From: Blastomonas natatoria
Lineage (GTDB): Bacteria > Pseudomonadota > Alphaproteobacteria > Sphingomonadales > Sphingomonadaceae
Length of the DNA stretch: 64,000 bases
NCBI RefSeq assembly: GCF_003201955.1
Contig: NZ_QJJM01000007.1
Coordinates: 186,691 to 250,690, forward strand
Reading direction: 5' to 3'
How positions within the stretch are numbered: position 1 is the stretch's first letter; every line of letters starts with the position of its first letter. A model generated the notes under the pieces. The model saw only the letters and a list, made by a program, of their open reading frames with translations, was not told where the DNA came from and did not search any database. Position numbers and translations under genes: made by a program. Positions 41,618-50,700 of the stretch are shown here, piece by piece.

Positions 41618-42702
41618 TGCACCCGGTGGCCGCTCAGGCTCCGGACGCCGCTGCGCAGCTGCAGAGCCTGCCCATGGCTGTAGTGATGCTGCATGCCGAC
41701 CGGACCATCGCGGCAGCCAACGCAGCGGCAGAGAACATCTTCGAACAGAGCGCCCGGCGCCTGATCGGTCGACCGCTGTCGGAGTTTCTGGCCTTTGACG
41801 ATGTCCGGATCGGCGCCGCACTGCTGCAGCCCGATACCAATCTGGCAGCGCATGGCATGCGCGCCCGCGTCGGTCGTGGCCATGTGCGCAAGGTCGATAT
41901 TTCGCTTAGTCCCGTGGGGCAGGGCGAGGGCTGGCAGCTGCTGGTGCTGACCGAATCGGGAGCAGGATCGCCTCTGTTCGACAGCGAGGCAGGAGCCGAG
42001 GGCTTTGCCGTCCGCGGTCCGGACATCCTGGCCCATGAGATCAAGAATCCGCTGGCTGCGATCAAGGGAGCGGCCCAGCTGATCGAGCGGCAGCTCGATG
42101 GGGCAGGGCGCAGGCTTTCCGGCCTGATCACGGCCGAAGTCGACCGCATCGCACTGCTGATCGACCAGATGCAGTCGCTGACGCGCCGAACGGCAGCGCC
42201 GGTGCGTCCGTGCAATATCTATGAGCCGCTGGGCCGTGTTCGCGAAATTGTCGAGACTGCGCATCCCGATACGGCCCGTTTTGTCGAACAGTTCGATCCC
42301 TCGATTCCGCCGGTGCTCGCCGACCCGGACAACCTCGTGCAGGTGCTGCTCAACCTCATTACCAATGCGCGCGAGGCGATGGACGGCCAGACTGATGCCT
42401 GCATTACACTCACGACCAAATTCGTCAGCGGTGTGCGCCTGCGCCTGTCGCGGGACGATCGCTATATCCGCCTTCCGGTCGAAATCCGCGTCACCGACAA
42501 TGGCCCGGGCATCGATCCCGAAATTGCCGAGGATATTTTCTCGCCTTTCGTCACGTCCAAGAAGACCGGGCAGGGGCTTGGCCTTGCGCTGGTGCAGAAG
42601 CTGGTGCGCGACATGAACGGACGGATCGTCCACGATCGGGATGCGGCTGCGGGCCTTACGCATTTCCGTCTGTTCCTGCCGCTGGCGCCGCAGGAGAGCT
42701 GA
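41617..42702 (+). CDS. ntrB: NtrB nitrogen sensor histidine kinase
   Basis: 361-residue cytoplasmic kinase. The N-terminal PAS domain spans residues about 15-120 (MAVVMLHADRTIAAAN, ENIFEQSARRLIGR). The HisKA phospho-acceptor is the histidine in ILAHEIKNPLAAIKG. The ATPase domain has NLVQVLLNLITNAREAMD (N box), DNGPGIDPE (G1) and SKKTGQGLGLALVQK (G2). It is known to control NtrC through PII. It overlaps dusB by one base and precedes ntrC by five. Confidence 0.95.
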   Translation: MHPVAAQAPDAAAQLQSLPMAVVMLHADRTIAAANAAAENIFEQSARRLIGRPLSEFLAFDDVRIGAALLQPDTNLAAHGMRARVGRGHVRKVDISLSPVGQGEGWQLLVLTESGAGSPLFDSEAGAEGFAVRGPDILAHEIKNPLAAIKGAAQLIERQLDGAGRRLSGLITAEVDRIALLIDQMQSLTRRTAAPVRPCNIYEPLGRVREIVETAHPDTARFVEQFDPSIPPVLADPDNLVQVLLNLITNAREAMDGQTDACITLTTKFVSGVRLRLSRDDRYIRLPVEIRVTDNGPGIDPEIAEDIFSPFVTSKKTGQGLGLALVQKLVRDMNGRIVHDRDAAAGLTHFRLFLPLAPQES

Positions 42703-42707
42703 AGCAG

Positions 42708-44123
42708 ATGGCCAAGTCGGTACTGCTCGTCGAGGACGACCGGGCTATTGCCCAAGTCATCATGGCGGCGCTCGAGGCCGAAGGGTGCAGCGTTGATCAT
42801 TGCACGTCTATCGCCCGGCGCAACGCGCTGATTGCTGGCAAGCGCTATGCCGCGATCCTGACTGACGTCATGCTGGAAGACGGCGATGGCATCGCAACGC
42901 TGGGAGTGGTGCTGGAACGGCATCCCGATACTCCGGTCATCGTCCTTTCGGCCCAGAATACGCTTGATACGGCAGTGCGCGCGAGCGAGGCCGGCGCTTA
43001 CGAATATTTTCCCAAGCCATTCGATCTCGACGAGCTGATCCGTGCCGTGCTTCAGGCTATCGCGCGCAGCGGTGATGTAACCGGCAATGCCGATACCGAT
43101 CCTGCCGATAGCGGGCTGCCTCTGGTTGGCCGCAGCGCTCCGATGCAGAATGTGTATCGCATGATTACGCGCGTGCTGCGCAATGACCTGTCTGTGCTGA
43201 TCCTGGGGGAATCGGGCACAGGCAAGGAACTGGTCGCCGAGGCCATCCACCAGTTGGGCCACCGCAAGCAGGGGCCGTTTGTTGCCGTGAACATGGCTGC
43301 CATTCCTGCAGAACTGATCGAATCCGAATTGTTCGGTCACGAGAAGGGCGCGTTTACCGGTGCGGTTGCCCAGACGATCGGCAAGTTCGAACAGGCGCAT
43401 GGCGGCACGCTGTTCCTGGACGAGATCGGCGACATGCCGATGCAGGCGCAGACGCGGCTGTTGCGGACGCTGCAGACCGGGCGGATCACCCGGGTGGGCG
43501 GGCATCGCGAGATCGAGCTCGACGTGCGCTTCGTCGCCGCCACCAACAAGCCATTCGGGCCTTTGATCGAAGCCGGGCTTTTTCGCGAAGATCTGTACTA
43601 CCGCATCAATGTTGTGCCGATCGATCTGCCGCCGCTGCGCGATCGGTTGAGCGACATCCCGGCGCTGGTCGATCATTTCCTGGCGCTGGCGGTGCACGAA
43701 GGCCTGCCGCGCAGAAGCTTCGATGACAGCGCGATTGCGGCCATGCAGCGGCGCAACTGGCGCGGAAATGTGCGAGAACTGCGCAATCTGGTGTTCCGCG
43801 CGGTGATCATGAGCCGAGACGATCTGATCACGGCCGAAGCGCTGGGGACCATCTTTGACGAACCTGCGCTGGGAGGCGGAGAGTCACGGCGCGAGGAAAG
43901 CGATTTCGAGCAGGCGGTCGGGCGTTTCCTGCTGACCGAACGGCCCGAAACCGGCGCCGTTTACGACAAGGCTCTTGCAGCATTCGAGATTCCGCTGCTC
44001 AAAGCCATCATGCGGCAGTGCGAAGGCAACCAGGTCAAGGCTGCAACCGTGCTGGGCATCAATCGCAACACATTGCGCAAGAAGCTGGTGGAACATGGCC
44101 TCGCCAGCATGGAGCTGCGCTGA
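42708..44123 (+). CDS. ntrC: NtrC sigma-54-dependent response regulator
   Basis: 471-residue enhancer-binding regulator. The receiver has acidic VEDDRA and the phospho-acceptor D in ILTDVMLED. The AAA+ domain has Walker A GESGTGKE (near residue 166), the sigma-54 contact loop KGAFTGA (near 215) and Walker B LFLDEIGDMP. The C-terminal Fis-type helix-turn-helix is NQVKAATVLGINRNTLRKKL. All key residues are intact, so activation of nitrogen-limitation genes through RpoN is expected. RpoN itself is not in this window. Confidence 0.96.
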   Translation: MAKSVLLVEDDRAIAQVIMAALEAEGCSVDHCTSIARRNALIAGKRYAAILTDVMLEDGDGIATLGVVLERHPDTPVIVLSAQNTLDTAVRASEAGAYEYFPKPFDLDELIRAVLQAIARSGDVTGNADTDPADSGLPLVGRSAPMQNVYRMITRVLRNDLSVLILGESGTGKELVAEAIHQLGHRKQGPFVAVNMAAIPAELIESELFGHEKGAFTGAVAQTIGKFEQAHGGTLFLDEIGDMPMQAQTRLLRTLQTGRITRVGGHREIELDVRFVAATNKPFGPLIEAGLFREDLYYRINVVPIDLPPLRDRLSDIPALVDHFLALAVHEGLPRRSFDDSAIAAMQRRNWRGNVRELRNLVFRAVIMSRDDLITAEALGTIFDEPALGGGESRREESDFEQAVGRFLLTERPETGAVYDKALAAFEIPLLKAIMRQCEGNQVKAATVLGINRNTLRKKLVEHGLASMELR

Positions 44124-44207
44124 AGCGGGTGCGAAATGCGGTGACGCACGGCGCTATTGCTGAAAGCTCTTGTATTCCGGCAACGCAACTGTTGTAAACT
44201 GACCACT

Positions 44208-46532
44208 ATGTCTGCGTCTGCCGCATTGCCCCCCACCAAGAAGAGCCGGTTGGCGCGCCGTTTTGCGCTGATGTCGCGTCGTGGCAGCCTGTTTCCGATT
44301 CTGGAGATTGGTTGCGTTCTGCTCCTGATTGCCATGGTTGCCGTGTCGTGGTGGCTGGTCGGCAGCTATCAGGGACGCCAGGCGATGGTCCCCGCGCCAG
44401 TCACGGCAACGCTGCTCGTCGCCAATCTGGTTCCGGCGATGGCACTGCTGGCTCTGGTCGGGCGGCGGGTTGCGATCCGTCGCGCCAATACCAGCGGAGA
44501 GCAGGGCACGGGGCAGTTGCACGTGCGGTTCGTCGCCCTGTTTTCGCTGATCTCGTCCATACCGATGCTGCTGGTCGTCGTGATCACCTCGCTGCTGTTC
44601 CAATATGGTGTCGAATTCTGGTTCTCTGATCGCGCGCGTACCATGCTGGAAAATGCGAATGATCTGGCGCGCGGCTATTACGAGGAAGGACGGCGGGACG
44701 TCTCTGCCGAGACGGTCGCGATGGCGAGCGACCTGAGGCAGTATCTGCAGCAGACGCGGATCGACAGCCCCGAATTTGCCGAAGCCTATGTCTTCCAGGT
44801 TGCCGGCCGCAAGATGAATGAATCCGCGATCGTCGAAGTTGGACAGGATGGCGTGCTGCGCACGGCGGCCATCGTCGATCCGGACAACCGCACGTCGTCG
44901 GATCGCGTCAGTCCTGCCATCGTCCGGCAGCTCGACAGGGGTGAGACGGCAGTGGTGTCTGCAGAGGCCGACCGGATCGAGGTCGTCACCCCGATCGATC
45001 GCGACGCCAAGATCTATCTGTATGTGGCGCGCGCTTCCAACCAGCTCGCATTGAGCCAGTGGGAGCGCGCCCAGACCGTGCTGAGCGATTACAAGGCGCT
45101 GTTCTCGCGGTCGCAGAATCTGCAGGTGCGATTCAACATTGCTCTGTTCCTGGTCTCGCTGCTGCTTGTTGCGGTCGCGTTGTGGGCCGCGCTGAAGTTT
45201 GCCGACCGGATGGTGCGTCCGCTCACAGACATGGCTGGGGCCGCGCGCGACATCAGCACGGGCAACTTCGCCATCCGGGTGGATACCGCCAACCGGACCG
45301 ATGAGGTCGGTGTGCTGGGACGAGCGTTCAATCGCATGGCCAGCCGGCTTGCCGAGCAGACTTCGGCACTGATCCGCGCCAACAGCCAGCTCGATGACCG
45401 CCGCGCGTTCACCGAGGCAGTGCTGGAATCGGTGAGCGCCGGGGTGGTGTCGGTCGATCCGATGGGTGTGGTGCGCCTGATGAACAGCACGGCGCAACGG
45501 CTGTTGCAGGCTGATGTCGAGCACTGTCTGGGTTGCACCCTGTCGAGCATCGCGCCGCCCCTCGCGCGGCTGGTGGGCGAAGGTACGGAAAAGGCGGTGA
45601 TCCAGTATTCCCGCGACAACGATCTTCTGACCCTGGCGGTTCGGGTGGTGCGTGAACCTTATGGCATCGTGATCACGTTCGAGGACATTACCCAGCAGCT
45701 GGTCGACCAGCGTCAGGCCGCATGGTCGGATGTCGCGCGCCGTATTGCGCACGAGATCAAGAACCCGCTCACTCCGATCCAGCTGGCCGCGGAAAGGCTG
45801 AAGCGCCGCTATGCCAGCCAGGTCAGCGAAGGTGACGCGACCTTCGGTCAGCTTACCGACACGATCGTGCGTCAGGTCGGCGATCTCCGCAACATGGTCG
45901 ACGAGTTCTCGTCATTTGCGCGCATGCCCAAGCCGGTTTTCCGCGAGGAAAATCTGTTCGATCTCGTGCGCCAGGCCATTTTCCTGCAGGAAGTGGCGCA
46001 TCCGGCGATCCGGTTTGCAGCCGAAGGCGCGCACGAGGGTAGCGATGTCTATTGCGATCGCCGCCAGATCGGCCAGGCGGTCACGAACATCCTGAAGAAT
46101 GCCGTGGAGGCGATCGAGGCCCGGCAGCAGGGCGATACCGACTATCAGGGGCTGGTGACGGCAAGCGTCTTCCAGCAGGAACCTTATCTTGTGCTGACGC
46201 TCGACGATAATGGCATCGGACTTCCGGCGGATCGCGATCGGATTGTCGAGCCGTACATGACCACGCGCGAAAAGGGCACGGGGCTCGGCCTCGCGATCGT
46301 CAAGAAGATCGTCGAGGAACATCATGGCGACCTGGCTTTCGATTCCAATGGCATGGGCGGTACAAGAGTGACCATTCGAATGGATATGGGGCTGCTTCGC
46401 TCAGGCGCTCTTCAGAGCAACATGGCCGAAACCGGACGGTCCGGCACGGAAAAGATGGTCGCCATGGAATCGCGTTCGGCACGCATGCGCAGCGAATTGA
46501 GCCCGACCGGGCAGGACGAGGAAAGCAACTGA
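44208..46532 (+). CDS. ntrY: NtrY membrane sensor histidine kinase
   Basis: 774-residue sensor kinase. Three hydrophobic helices are near residues 27-130 (EIGCVLLLIAMVAVSWWL, ATLLVANLVPAMALLALVG, FVALFSLISSIPMLLVVVI). A periplasmic domain follows, and a fourth helix (FLVSLLLVAVALWAAL) leads into a HAMP linker. A PAS domain follows (DRRAFTEAVLESVSAGVVSVD). The HisKA histidine is in RRIAHEIKNPLTPIQ and the ATPase G2 box is REKGTGLGLAIVKK. The start at ATG 44208 removes an unlikely leader. It is the partner of NtrX three bases downstream. Confidence 0.95.
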   Translation: MSASAALPPTKKSRLARRFALMSRRGSLFPILEIGCVLLLIAMVAVSWWLVGSYQGRQAMVPAPVTATLLVANLVPAMALLALVGRRVAIRRANTSGEQGTGQLHVRFVALFSLISSIPMLLVVVITSLLFQYGVEFWFSDRARTMLENANDLARGYYEEGRRDVSAETVAMASDLRQYLQQTRIDSPEFAEAYVFQVAGRKMNESAIVEVGQDGVLRTAAIVDPDNRTSSDRVSPAIVRQLDRGETAVVSAEADRIEVVTPIDRDAKIYLYVARASNQLALSQWERAQTVLSDYKALFSRSQNLQVRFNIALFLVSLLLVAVALWAALKFADRMVRPLTDMAGAARDISTGNFAIRVDTANRTDEVGVLGRAFNRMASRLAEQTSALIRANSQLDDRRAFTEAVLESVSAGVVSVDPMGVVRLMNSTAQRLLQADVEHCLGCTLSSIAPPLARLVGEGTEKAVIQYSRDNDLLTLAVRVVREPYGIVITFEDITQQLVDQRQAAWSDVARRIAHEIKNPLTPIQLAAERLKRRYASQVSEGDATFGQLTDTIVRQVGDLRNMVDEFSSFARMPKPVFREENLFDLVRQAIFLQEVAHPAIRFAAEGAHEGSDVYCDRRQIGQAVTNILKNAVEAIEARQQGDTDYQGLVTASVFQQEPYLVLTLDDNGIGLPADRDRIVEPYMTTREKGTGLGLAIVKKIVEEHHGDLAFDSNGMGGTRVTIRMDMGLLRSGALQSNMAETGRSGTEKMVAMESRSARMRSELSPTGQDEESN

Positions 46533-46534
46533 CT

Positions 46535-47899
46535 ATGCCGCTGGAAATTCTGATCGTTGATGACGAGCGCGATATTCGTGAGCTGGTATCGGGTGTGCTC
46601 GAAGACGAAGGGTATGTTTGCCGTACGGCCGGGGGCAGCGACGAGGCGCTGGCGGCAATCGACGAGCGCCGGCCTTCGCTGGTGCTCCTTGACGTCTGGC
46701 TGAAGGGAAGCAGGCTCGACGGGCTCGAACTGCTCGACGAGATCAAGGCGCGCGATGCGGATCTGCCCGTGATCATCTTTTCGGGGCACGGCAATATCGA
46801 TACGGCCGTTTCAGCTATTTCGCGCGGGGCGATGGATTTCATCGAGAAGCCGTTCGAGGCCGAACGCCTGATCCACATGGTGTCGCGCGGTACCGAGACT
46901 GCCCGCCTGCGGCGCGAGAACGCGCAGCTGCGCGAGAAGCTCGGCATTTCGGATGAACTGACCGGCAATTCGAGTGCGATCAACTCGGTTCGTGCGACGC
47001 TCAAGCGGGTTGCCAATAGCGGTAGCCGCCTGCTGATCACCGGCCCTGCCGGTGTCGGCAAGGAAGTGGCAGCGCGCCTGTTGCACAGCTGGAGCGGCCG
47101 CGCTTCCGGTCCGTTCATCACCGTCAATTCCGCTCGGATGACGCCCGACCGCTTTGAGCAGGAGCTGTTCGGCGAGGAAGATTCCGGTCGCCTTGCCACC
47201 TCGGGCCTGCTCGAACGGGCGCATGGCGGCACGTTGTTCCTCGACGAGGTAGCCGACATGCCGGAATCGACCCAGGCCAAGATCCTGCGCGTCCTCACCG
47301 ACCAGAGCTTCTCGCGGGTCGGTTCGACCCGGCCAATCAAGGTGGATGTGCGCTTCGTATCCGCGACCTCGCGCAATCTCGAAAACGAGATTGCCGAGGG
47401 CCGTTTTCGCGAGGACCTTTTCTATCGCCTCAATGTCGTGCCGGTCGAGATTCCGGCGCTGACCGATCGCCGCGACGACATTCCGGCGCTGGTCGAGCAT
47501 TATGTTGCGCGCTTTGCCAGCGAGCACGGCATCACCCCGCCAGAAACGAGCAGCGAGGCCATGGCGGCGCTGCAGAGCTATAACTGGCCGGGCAATGTCC
47601 GCCAGTTGCGCAATGTCATCGAACGCACGATCATTCTTGCCCCGCGGGGCCGGCTGGCGCGGATCGATGTCGATATGCTTCCCCCAGAACTGGTCCAGGG
47701 TGACGGTGGGCGTGCTGCGGGCATTTCAAGCCTGATGGGCGTGCCACTGCGCGAGGCAAGGGAGAGTTTCGAGAGGGAATATCTCAAGATTCAGATCCGA
47801 CGTTTTTCGGGCAATATTTCCAAGACGGCGGAATTCATCGGGATGGAGCGCTCCGCGCTGCATCGTAAATTGAAGCTGCTCGGGCTGCATGACCGCTGA
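46535..47899 (+). CDS. ntrX: NtrX response regulator lacking the GAFTGA sigma-54 loop
   Basis: 454-residue regulator with a normal receiver (VDDERD; phospho-acceptor in VLLDVWLKG). The AAA+ domain has Walker A GPAGVGKE and Walker B LFLDEVADMPE. Where NtrC has ELFGHEKGAFTGA, this protein has ELFGEEDSGRLATSG, so the loop that contacts sigma-54 is gone. The C-terminal Fis-like motif is NISKTAEFIGMERSALHRKL. NtrX proteins without this loop are known in some alphaproteobacteria and are thought to work with sigma-70 promoters. It ends the ntr operon. Confidence 0.94.
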   Translation: MPLEILIVDDERDIRELVSGVLEDEGYVCRTAGGSDEALAAIDERRPSLVLLDVWLKGSRLDGLELLDEIKARDADLPVIIFSGHGNIDTAVSAISRGAMDFIEKPFEAERLIHMVSRGTETARLRRENAQLREKLGISDELTGNSSAINSVRATLKRVANSGSRLLITGPAGVGKEVAARLLHSWSGRASGPFITVNSARMTPDRFEQELFGEEDSGRLATSGLLERAHGGTLFLDEVADMPESTQAKILRVLTDQSFSRVGSTRPIKVDVRFVSATSRNLENEIAEGRFREDLFYRLNVVPVEIPALTDRRDDIPALVEHYVARFASEHGITPPETSSEAMAALQSYNWPGNVRQLRNVIERTIILAPRGRLARIDVDMLPPELVQGDGGRAAGISSLMGVPLREARESFEREYLKIQIRRFSGNISKTAEFIGMERSALHRKLKLLGLHDR

Positions 47900-47939
47900 G
47901 TGCGGGGGCAAGAAACCGTAAATACACCCATTCTTGCCA

Positions 47940-47968
47940 TTGGCGCGATGCAGCATCCGCACTATGTA
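47940..47968 (+). promoter_or_regulatory. Candidate sigma-70 promoter of hfq
   Basis: TTGGCG (47940-47945), a 17-base spacer and TATGTA (47963-47968) lie about 97 bases before the hfq start. The region between ntrX and hfq has no gene. Match quality is fair. Confidence 0.45.
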
Positions 47969-48065
47969 TAGGGGGCGTCCTCCAAGCGCAGCCGGGAGCG
48001 GGATGTGTCGCACCGGCTTTTCATGAACCGTGGTGCAACGTCGCCACCAAGACCGGGGGTCAAGA

Positions 48066-48563
48066 ATGACCGAAAAGGCTCAGAACATTCAGGATGTTTT
48101 CCTCAACTCCCTGAGAAAATCGAAAATTCCCGTGACCATGTTTCTGGTCAAGGGCGTCAAGTTGCAGGGCATTGTAACCTGGTTCGACAATTTCTCCGTC
48201 ATGCTTCGCCGCGATGGACAGTCGCAGCTGGTATACAAGCATGCCATCTCGACGGTGATGCCGGCCCAGCCGATCGATCTTGGCATGTTTGCCGGACTGA
48301 TGGGGGCCAAGAGCGCCAAGAACCGCAACCTTCAGGAAGTCTTCCTGCGCACTGTCCAGGAAACCGGCGTTCCGGTGACCATGTTTCTGATCAACGGCGT
48401 GATGCTGCAGGGCAAGGTAGCGGCGTACGACCTGTTCTGCATGCTGCTAGAACGCGAAGGCATGGCTCAACTGGCCTACAAGCATGCCGTATCGACCGTA
48501 CAGCCCAATGCGCCGGTGGACCTGACCGGTGATTGGGGCGACTCCGAAGGCGATGACGACTGA
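48066..48563 (+). CDS. hfq: Tandem-domain Hfq RNA chaperone
   Basis: 165-residue protein made of two Hfq/Sm domains. Domain 1 (residues about 6-69) has [26 protein letters not shown] and the Sm2 motif YKHAIST. Domain 2 (about 88-150) has [26 protein letters not shown] and YKHAVST. A 15-20 residue linker joins them, and the C-terminus is acidic. Three chains would be enough to form a six-domain ring. Domain 1 keeps rim basic residues (RKSK) and the K32 distal lysine; domain 2 has lost them (VQETG, M113). A duplicated Hfq has been reported in sphingomonads, from memory. hflX follows. Confidence 0.92.
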   Translation: MTEKAQNIQDVFLNSLRKSKIPVTMFLVKGVKLQGIVTWFDNFSVMLRRDGQSQLVYKHAISTVMPAQPIDLGMFAGLMGAKSAKNRNLQEVFLRTVQETGVPVTMFLINGVMLQGKVAAYDLFCMLLEREGMAQLAYKHAVSTVQPNAPVDLTGDWGDSEGDDD

Positions 48564-48603
48564 CCCTGCGGATTGCGGGGGCAGACTAGGAATGATTTGA
48601 CAT

Positions 48604-49911
48604 TTGACTGACCCCCAGACCCTCGAATTTGCGCGCGGTGCCCGCGCGGTGATAGCCTATCCCGATCTCGGTCGCCGCGGCTCGGTGGATGCCGACGCGC
48701 GCCTGGAAGAGGCGAGGGGCCTTGCGCTCGCCATCGGCATTCAGGTGTGCGCGGCGCACGCCTTTCGCATCCGGACCGCGCGCCCCGCGACGCTGTTCGG
48801 TGGCGGCCAGGTCGAGATCATCGCCCATAGCCTCGAGGACGAGAAGGCGGAGCTGCTGATCGTCGATGGCAGCCTGTCGGCTATCCAGCAGCGCAATCTG
48901 GAAGAGCGGCTCAAGGTCAAGGTGATCGACCGGACCGGTCTGATCCTCGAGATTTTCGGCGAGCGGGCTGCAACCGCCGAAGGCCGGCTGCAGGTCGAAC
49001 TGGCGCATCTTGATTATCAGGCCGGGCGACTGGTGCGCAGCTGGACGCATCTTGAGCGCCAGCGGGGTGGCTTCGGCTTTCTGGGTGGCCCGGGCGAAAC
49101 CCAGATCGAGGCCGACCGCCGGATGATCCGCGATCGCATGGCCAAGCTTCGCCGCGAGCTTGAACAGGTGAAGCGCACGCGTGGTCTGCATCGCGAACGT
49201 CGGCAGAAGGCGCCATGGCCGGTCATTGCGCTGGTCGGCTATACCAATGCCGGCAAGTCGACATTGTTCAACCGTCTGACCAATGCGGGCGTGATGGCAG
49301 AGGATCTTCTATTTGCCACGCTCGACCCGACCATGCGCGCGATCAGGCTCGACGGCGTCGAAAAGGTCATACTTTCGGATACCGTCGGCTTTGTGTCGGA
49401 CCTCCCGACGGAACTGGTTGCGGCCTTCCGTGCCACGCTTGAAGAGGTTCTGTCGGCCGATCTCATCATCCATGTCCGCGACATGTCGCATCCTGAAGCG
49501 GACATGCAGGCGCAGTCGGTCGAGACCATTCTCGCGGATCTCGGTCTCGAGCTTGATCCGGTGCTGGCTGGGCAGGGGCTCGCGGTACCCCTGATCGAAG
49601 CCTGGAACAAATGGGATGTTCTGGACGACGATGCGCGCGATCGCCTTCTTGCGACCGCTCCTCGAGATCGGACGGTTTGCCCGATCTCCGCGCTCACGGG
49701 CCAAGGGGTCTCCGAATTGCTGCGCGCTGCCTCGTCAGCGCTCGTGATCGGTCATCGTGTCCATGATCTGACATTGGCGCGTCATGATGGCCAGCGGATC
49801 GCATGGCTGCACGCGCATGGCGAGGTGCTGGAAAGTCGGGAGCAGGGCGAGGCTCTGGCGCTTTCCGTTAGGCTGTCCGACAAGGACTGGGGCCGCTTTC
49901 AGGCGCTATAG
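48604..49911 (+). CDS. hflX: GTPase HflX, probable TTG start
   Basis: 435-residue ribosome-associated GTPase that splits stalled ribosomes by family. The N-domain contains TLFGGGQVEII and LAHLDYQAGRLVRSWTHLERQ. A GGFGFLGGPGETQIE loop precedes the G domain, with G1 GYTNAGKSTLFN, G2-G3 region LFATLDPTMRAI and DTVGFVSDLP, and NKWD (G4). No ATG gives a sensible start; TTG at 48604 (MTDPQTLEF) follows TAGGA by 12 bases. It overlaps the convergent mazG by 6 bases at the 3' end. Confidence 0.94.
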   Translation: MTDPQTLEFARGARAVIAYPDLGRRGSVDADARLEEARGLALAIGIQVCAAHAFRIRTARPATLFGGGQVEIIAHSLEDEKAELLIVDGSLSAIQQRNLEERLKVKVIDRTGLILEIFGERAATAEGRLQVELAHLDYQAGRLVRSWTHLERQRGGFGFLGGPGETQIEADRRMIRDRMAKLRRELEQVKRTRGLHRERRQKAPWPVIALVGYTNAGKSTLFNRLTNAGVMAEDLLFATLDPTMRAIRLDGVEKVILSDTVGFVSDLPTELVAAFRATLEEVLSADLIIHVRDMSHPEADMQAQSVETILADLGLELDPVLAGQGLAVPLIEAWNKWDVLDDDARDRLLATAPRDRTVCPISALTGQGVSELLRAASSALVIGHRVHDLTLARHDGQRIAWLHAHGEVLESREQGEALALSVRLSDKDWGRFQAL

Positions 49912-50700
49912 CTCGGTTTCGCCGCGCTTTGCGCGCTGCCACAGGGCTTCCTTGTCGTCGAGCGCGAGCGTATCAAATCCTTCTCCGCCGATCGCTTCCA
50001 TTGCACGGAAGCGGCGTTCGAACTTGGCATTGGCGGCCCGTAGCGCATCCTCGGCGCTGACACCCATATGTCGCACGACATTCACCACGGCAAACAGCAG
50101 GTCACCTGCCTCTTCGGTGCGCTCGGCCTCGGTTCCGGCTTCAAGCAGTTCCTCGATTTCCTCGCCCACCTTCTCGATTGCGCCCATGACATCGGGCCAG
50201 TCGAACCCGGTACGTGCCGCGCGTTTCTGCAGCTTCTGCGCTCGCATCAGGGCCGGCAGTGCCAACGCAACGCCGTCCATCGCGCTATCGGCGCCGCCGC
50301 TGCTGCGCTCTTCGGCCTTGATTGCTTCCCAGTCCCAGTTCTCGACCGACTGGTCTGCAAAGATATGCGGATGGCGCCGTACCATCTTGTCGCTGATCGA
50401 CGCAATGACATCGCGGATCGAAAAATGGCCGGATTCCTCGGCCATGCGGCTGTGGAACACAACCTGCAGAAGCAGATCGCCAAGCTCGTCCTTGAGCGCG
50501 GCCATGTCATCGCGCGCGATCGCGTCGGCGACCTCATAGGCTTCCTCGATCGTATATGGCGCGATGGTCGCGAAGCTTTGTGCGATATCCCAAGGACAGC
50601 CCTGATCCTTGTCGCGCAATCGGGCCATGATCCGGACCAGGCGATCAAGCGGCACGGTGCTGGCGGGGGATACGTCGGCGGGGTCGATCTGGTCAGTCAT
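49906..50700 (-). CDS. mazG: Nucleoside triphosphate pyrophosphohydrolase MazG
   Basis: 264-residue double-domain MazG that hydrolyses aberrant NTPs to NMP and PPi. The first domain has LRDKDQGCPWDIAQSF, YTIEEAYEVADAI and KDELGDLLLQVVFHS. The second has KVGEEIEELLEAG and EEAGDLLFAVVNVVRHMG, each with the metal-binding EExxE-D arrangement. It is last in the minus-strand run from mltB, overlapping the retropepsin gene by 8 bases at its start and hflX by 6 at its end. Confidence 0.95.
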   Translation of the reverse strand: MTDQIDPADVSPASTVPLDRLVRIMARLRDKDQGCPWDIAQSFATIAPYTIEEAYEVADAIARDDMAALKDELGDLLLQVVFHSRMAEESGHFSIRDVIASISDKMVRRHPHIFADQSVENWDWEAIKAEERSSGGADSAMDGVALALPALMRAQKLQKRAARTGFDWPDVMGAIEKVGEEIEELLEAGTEAERTEEAGDLLFAVVNVVRHMGVSAEDALRAANAKFERRFRAMEAIGGEGFDTLALDDKEALWQRAKRGETEL

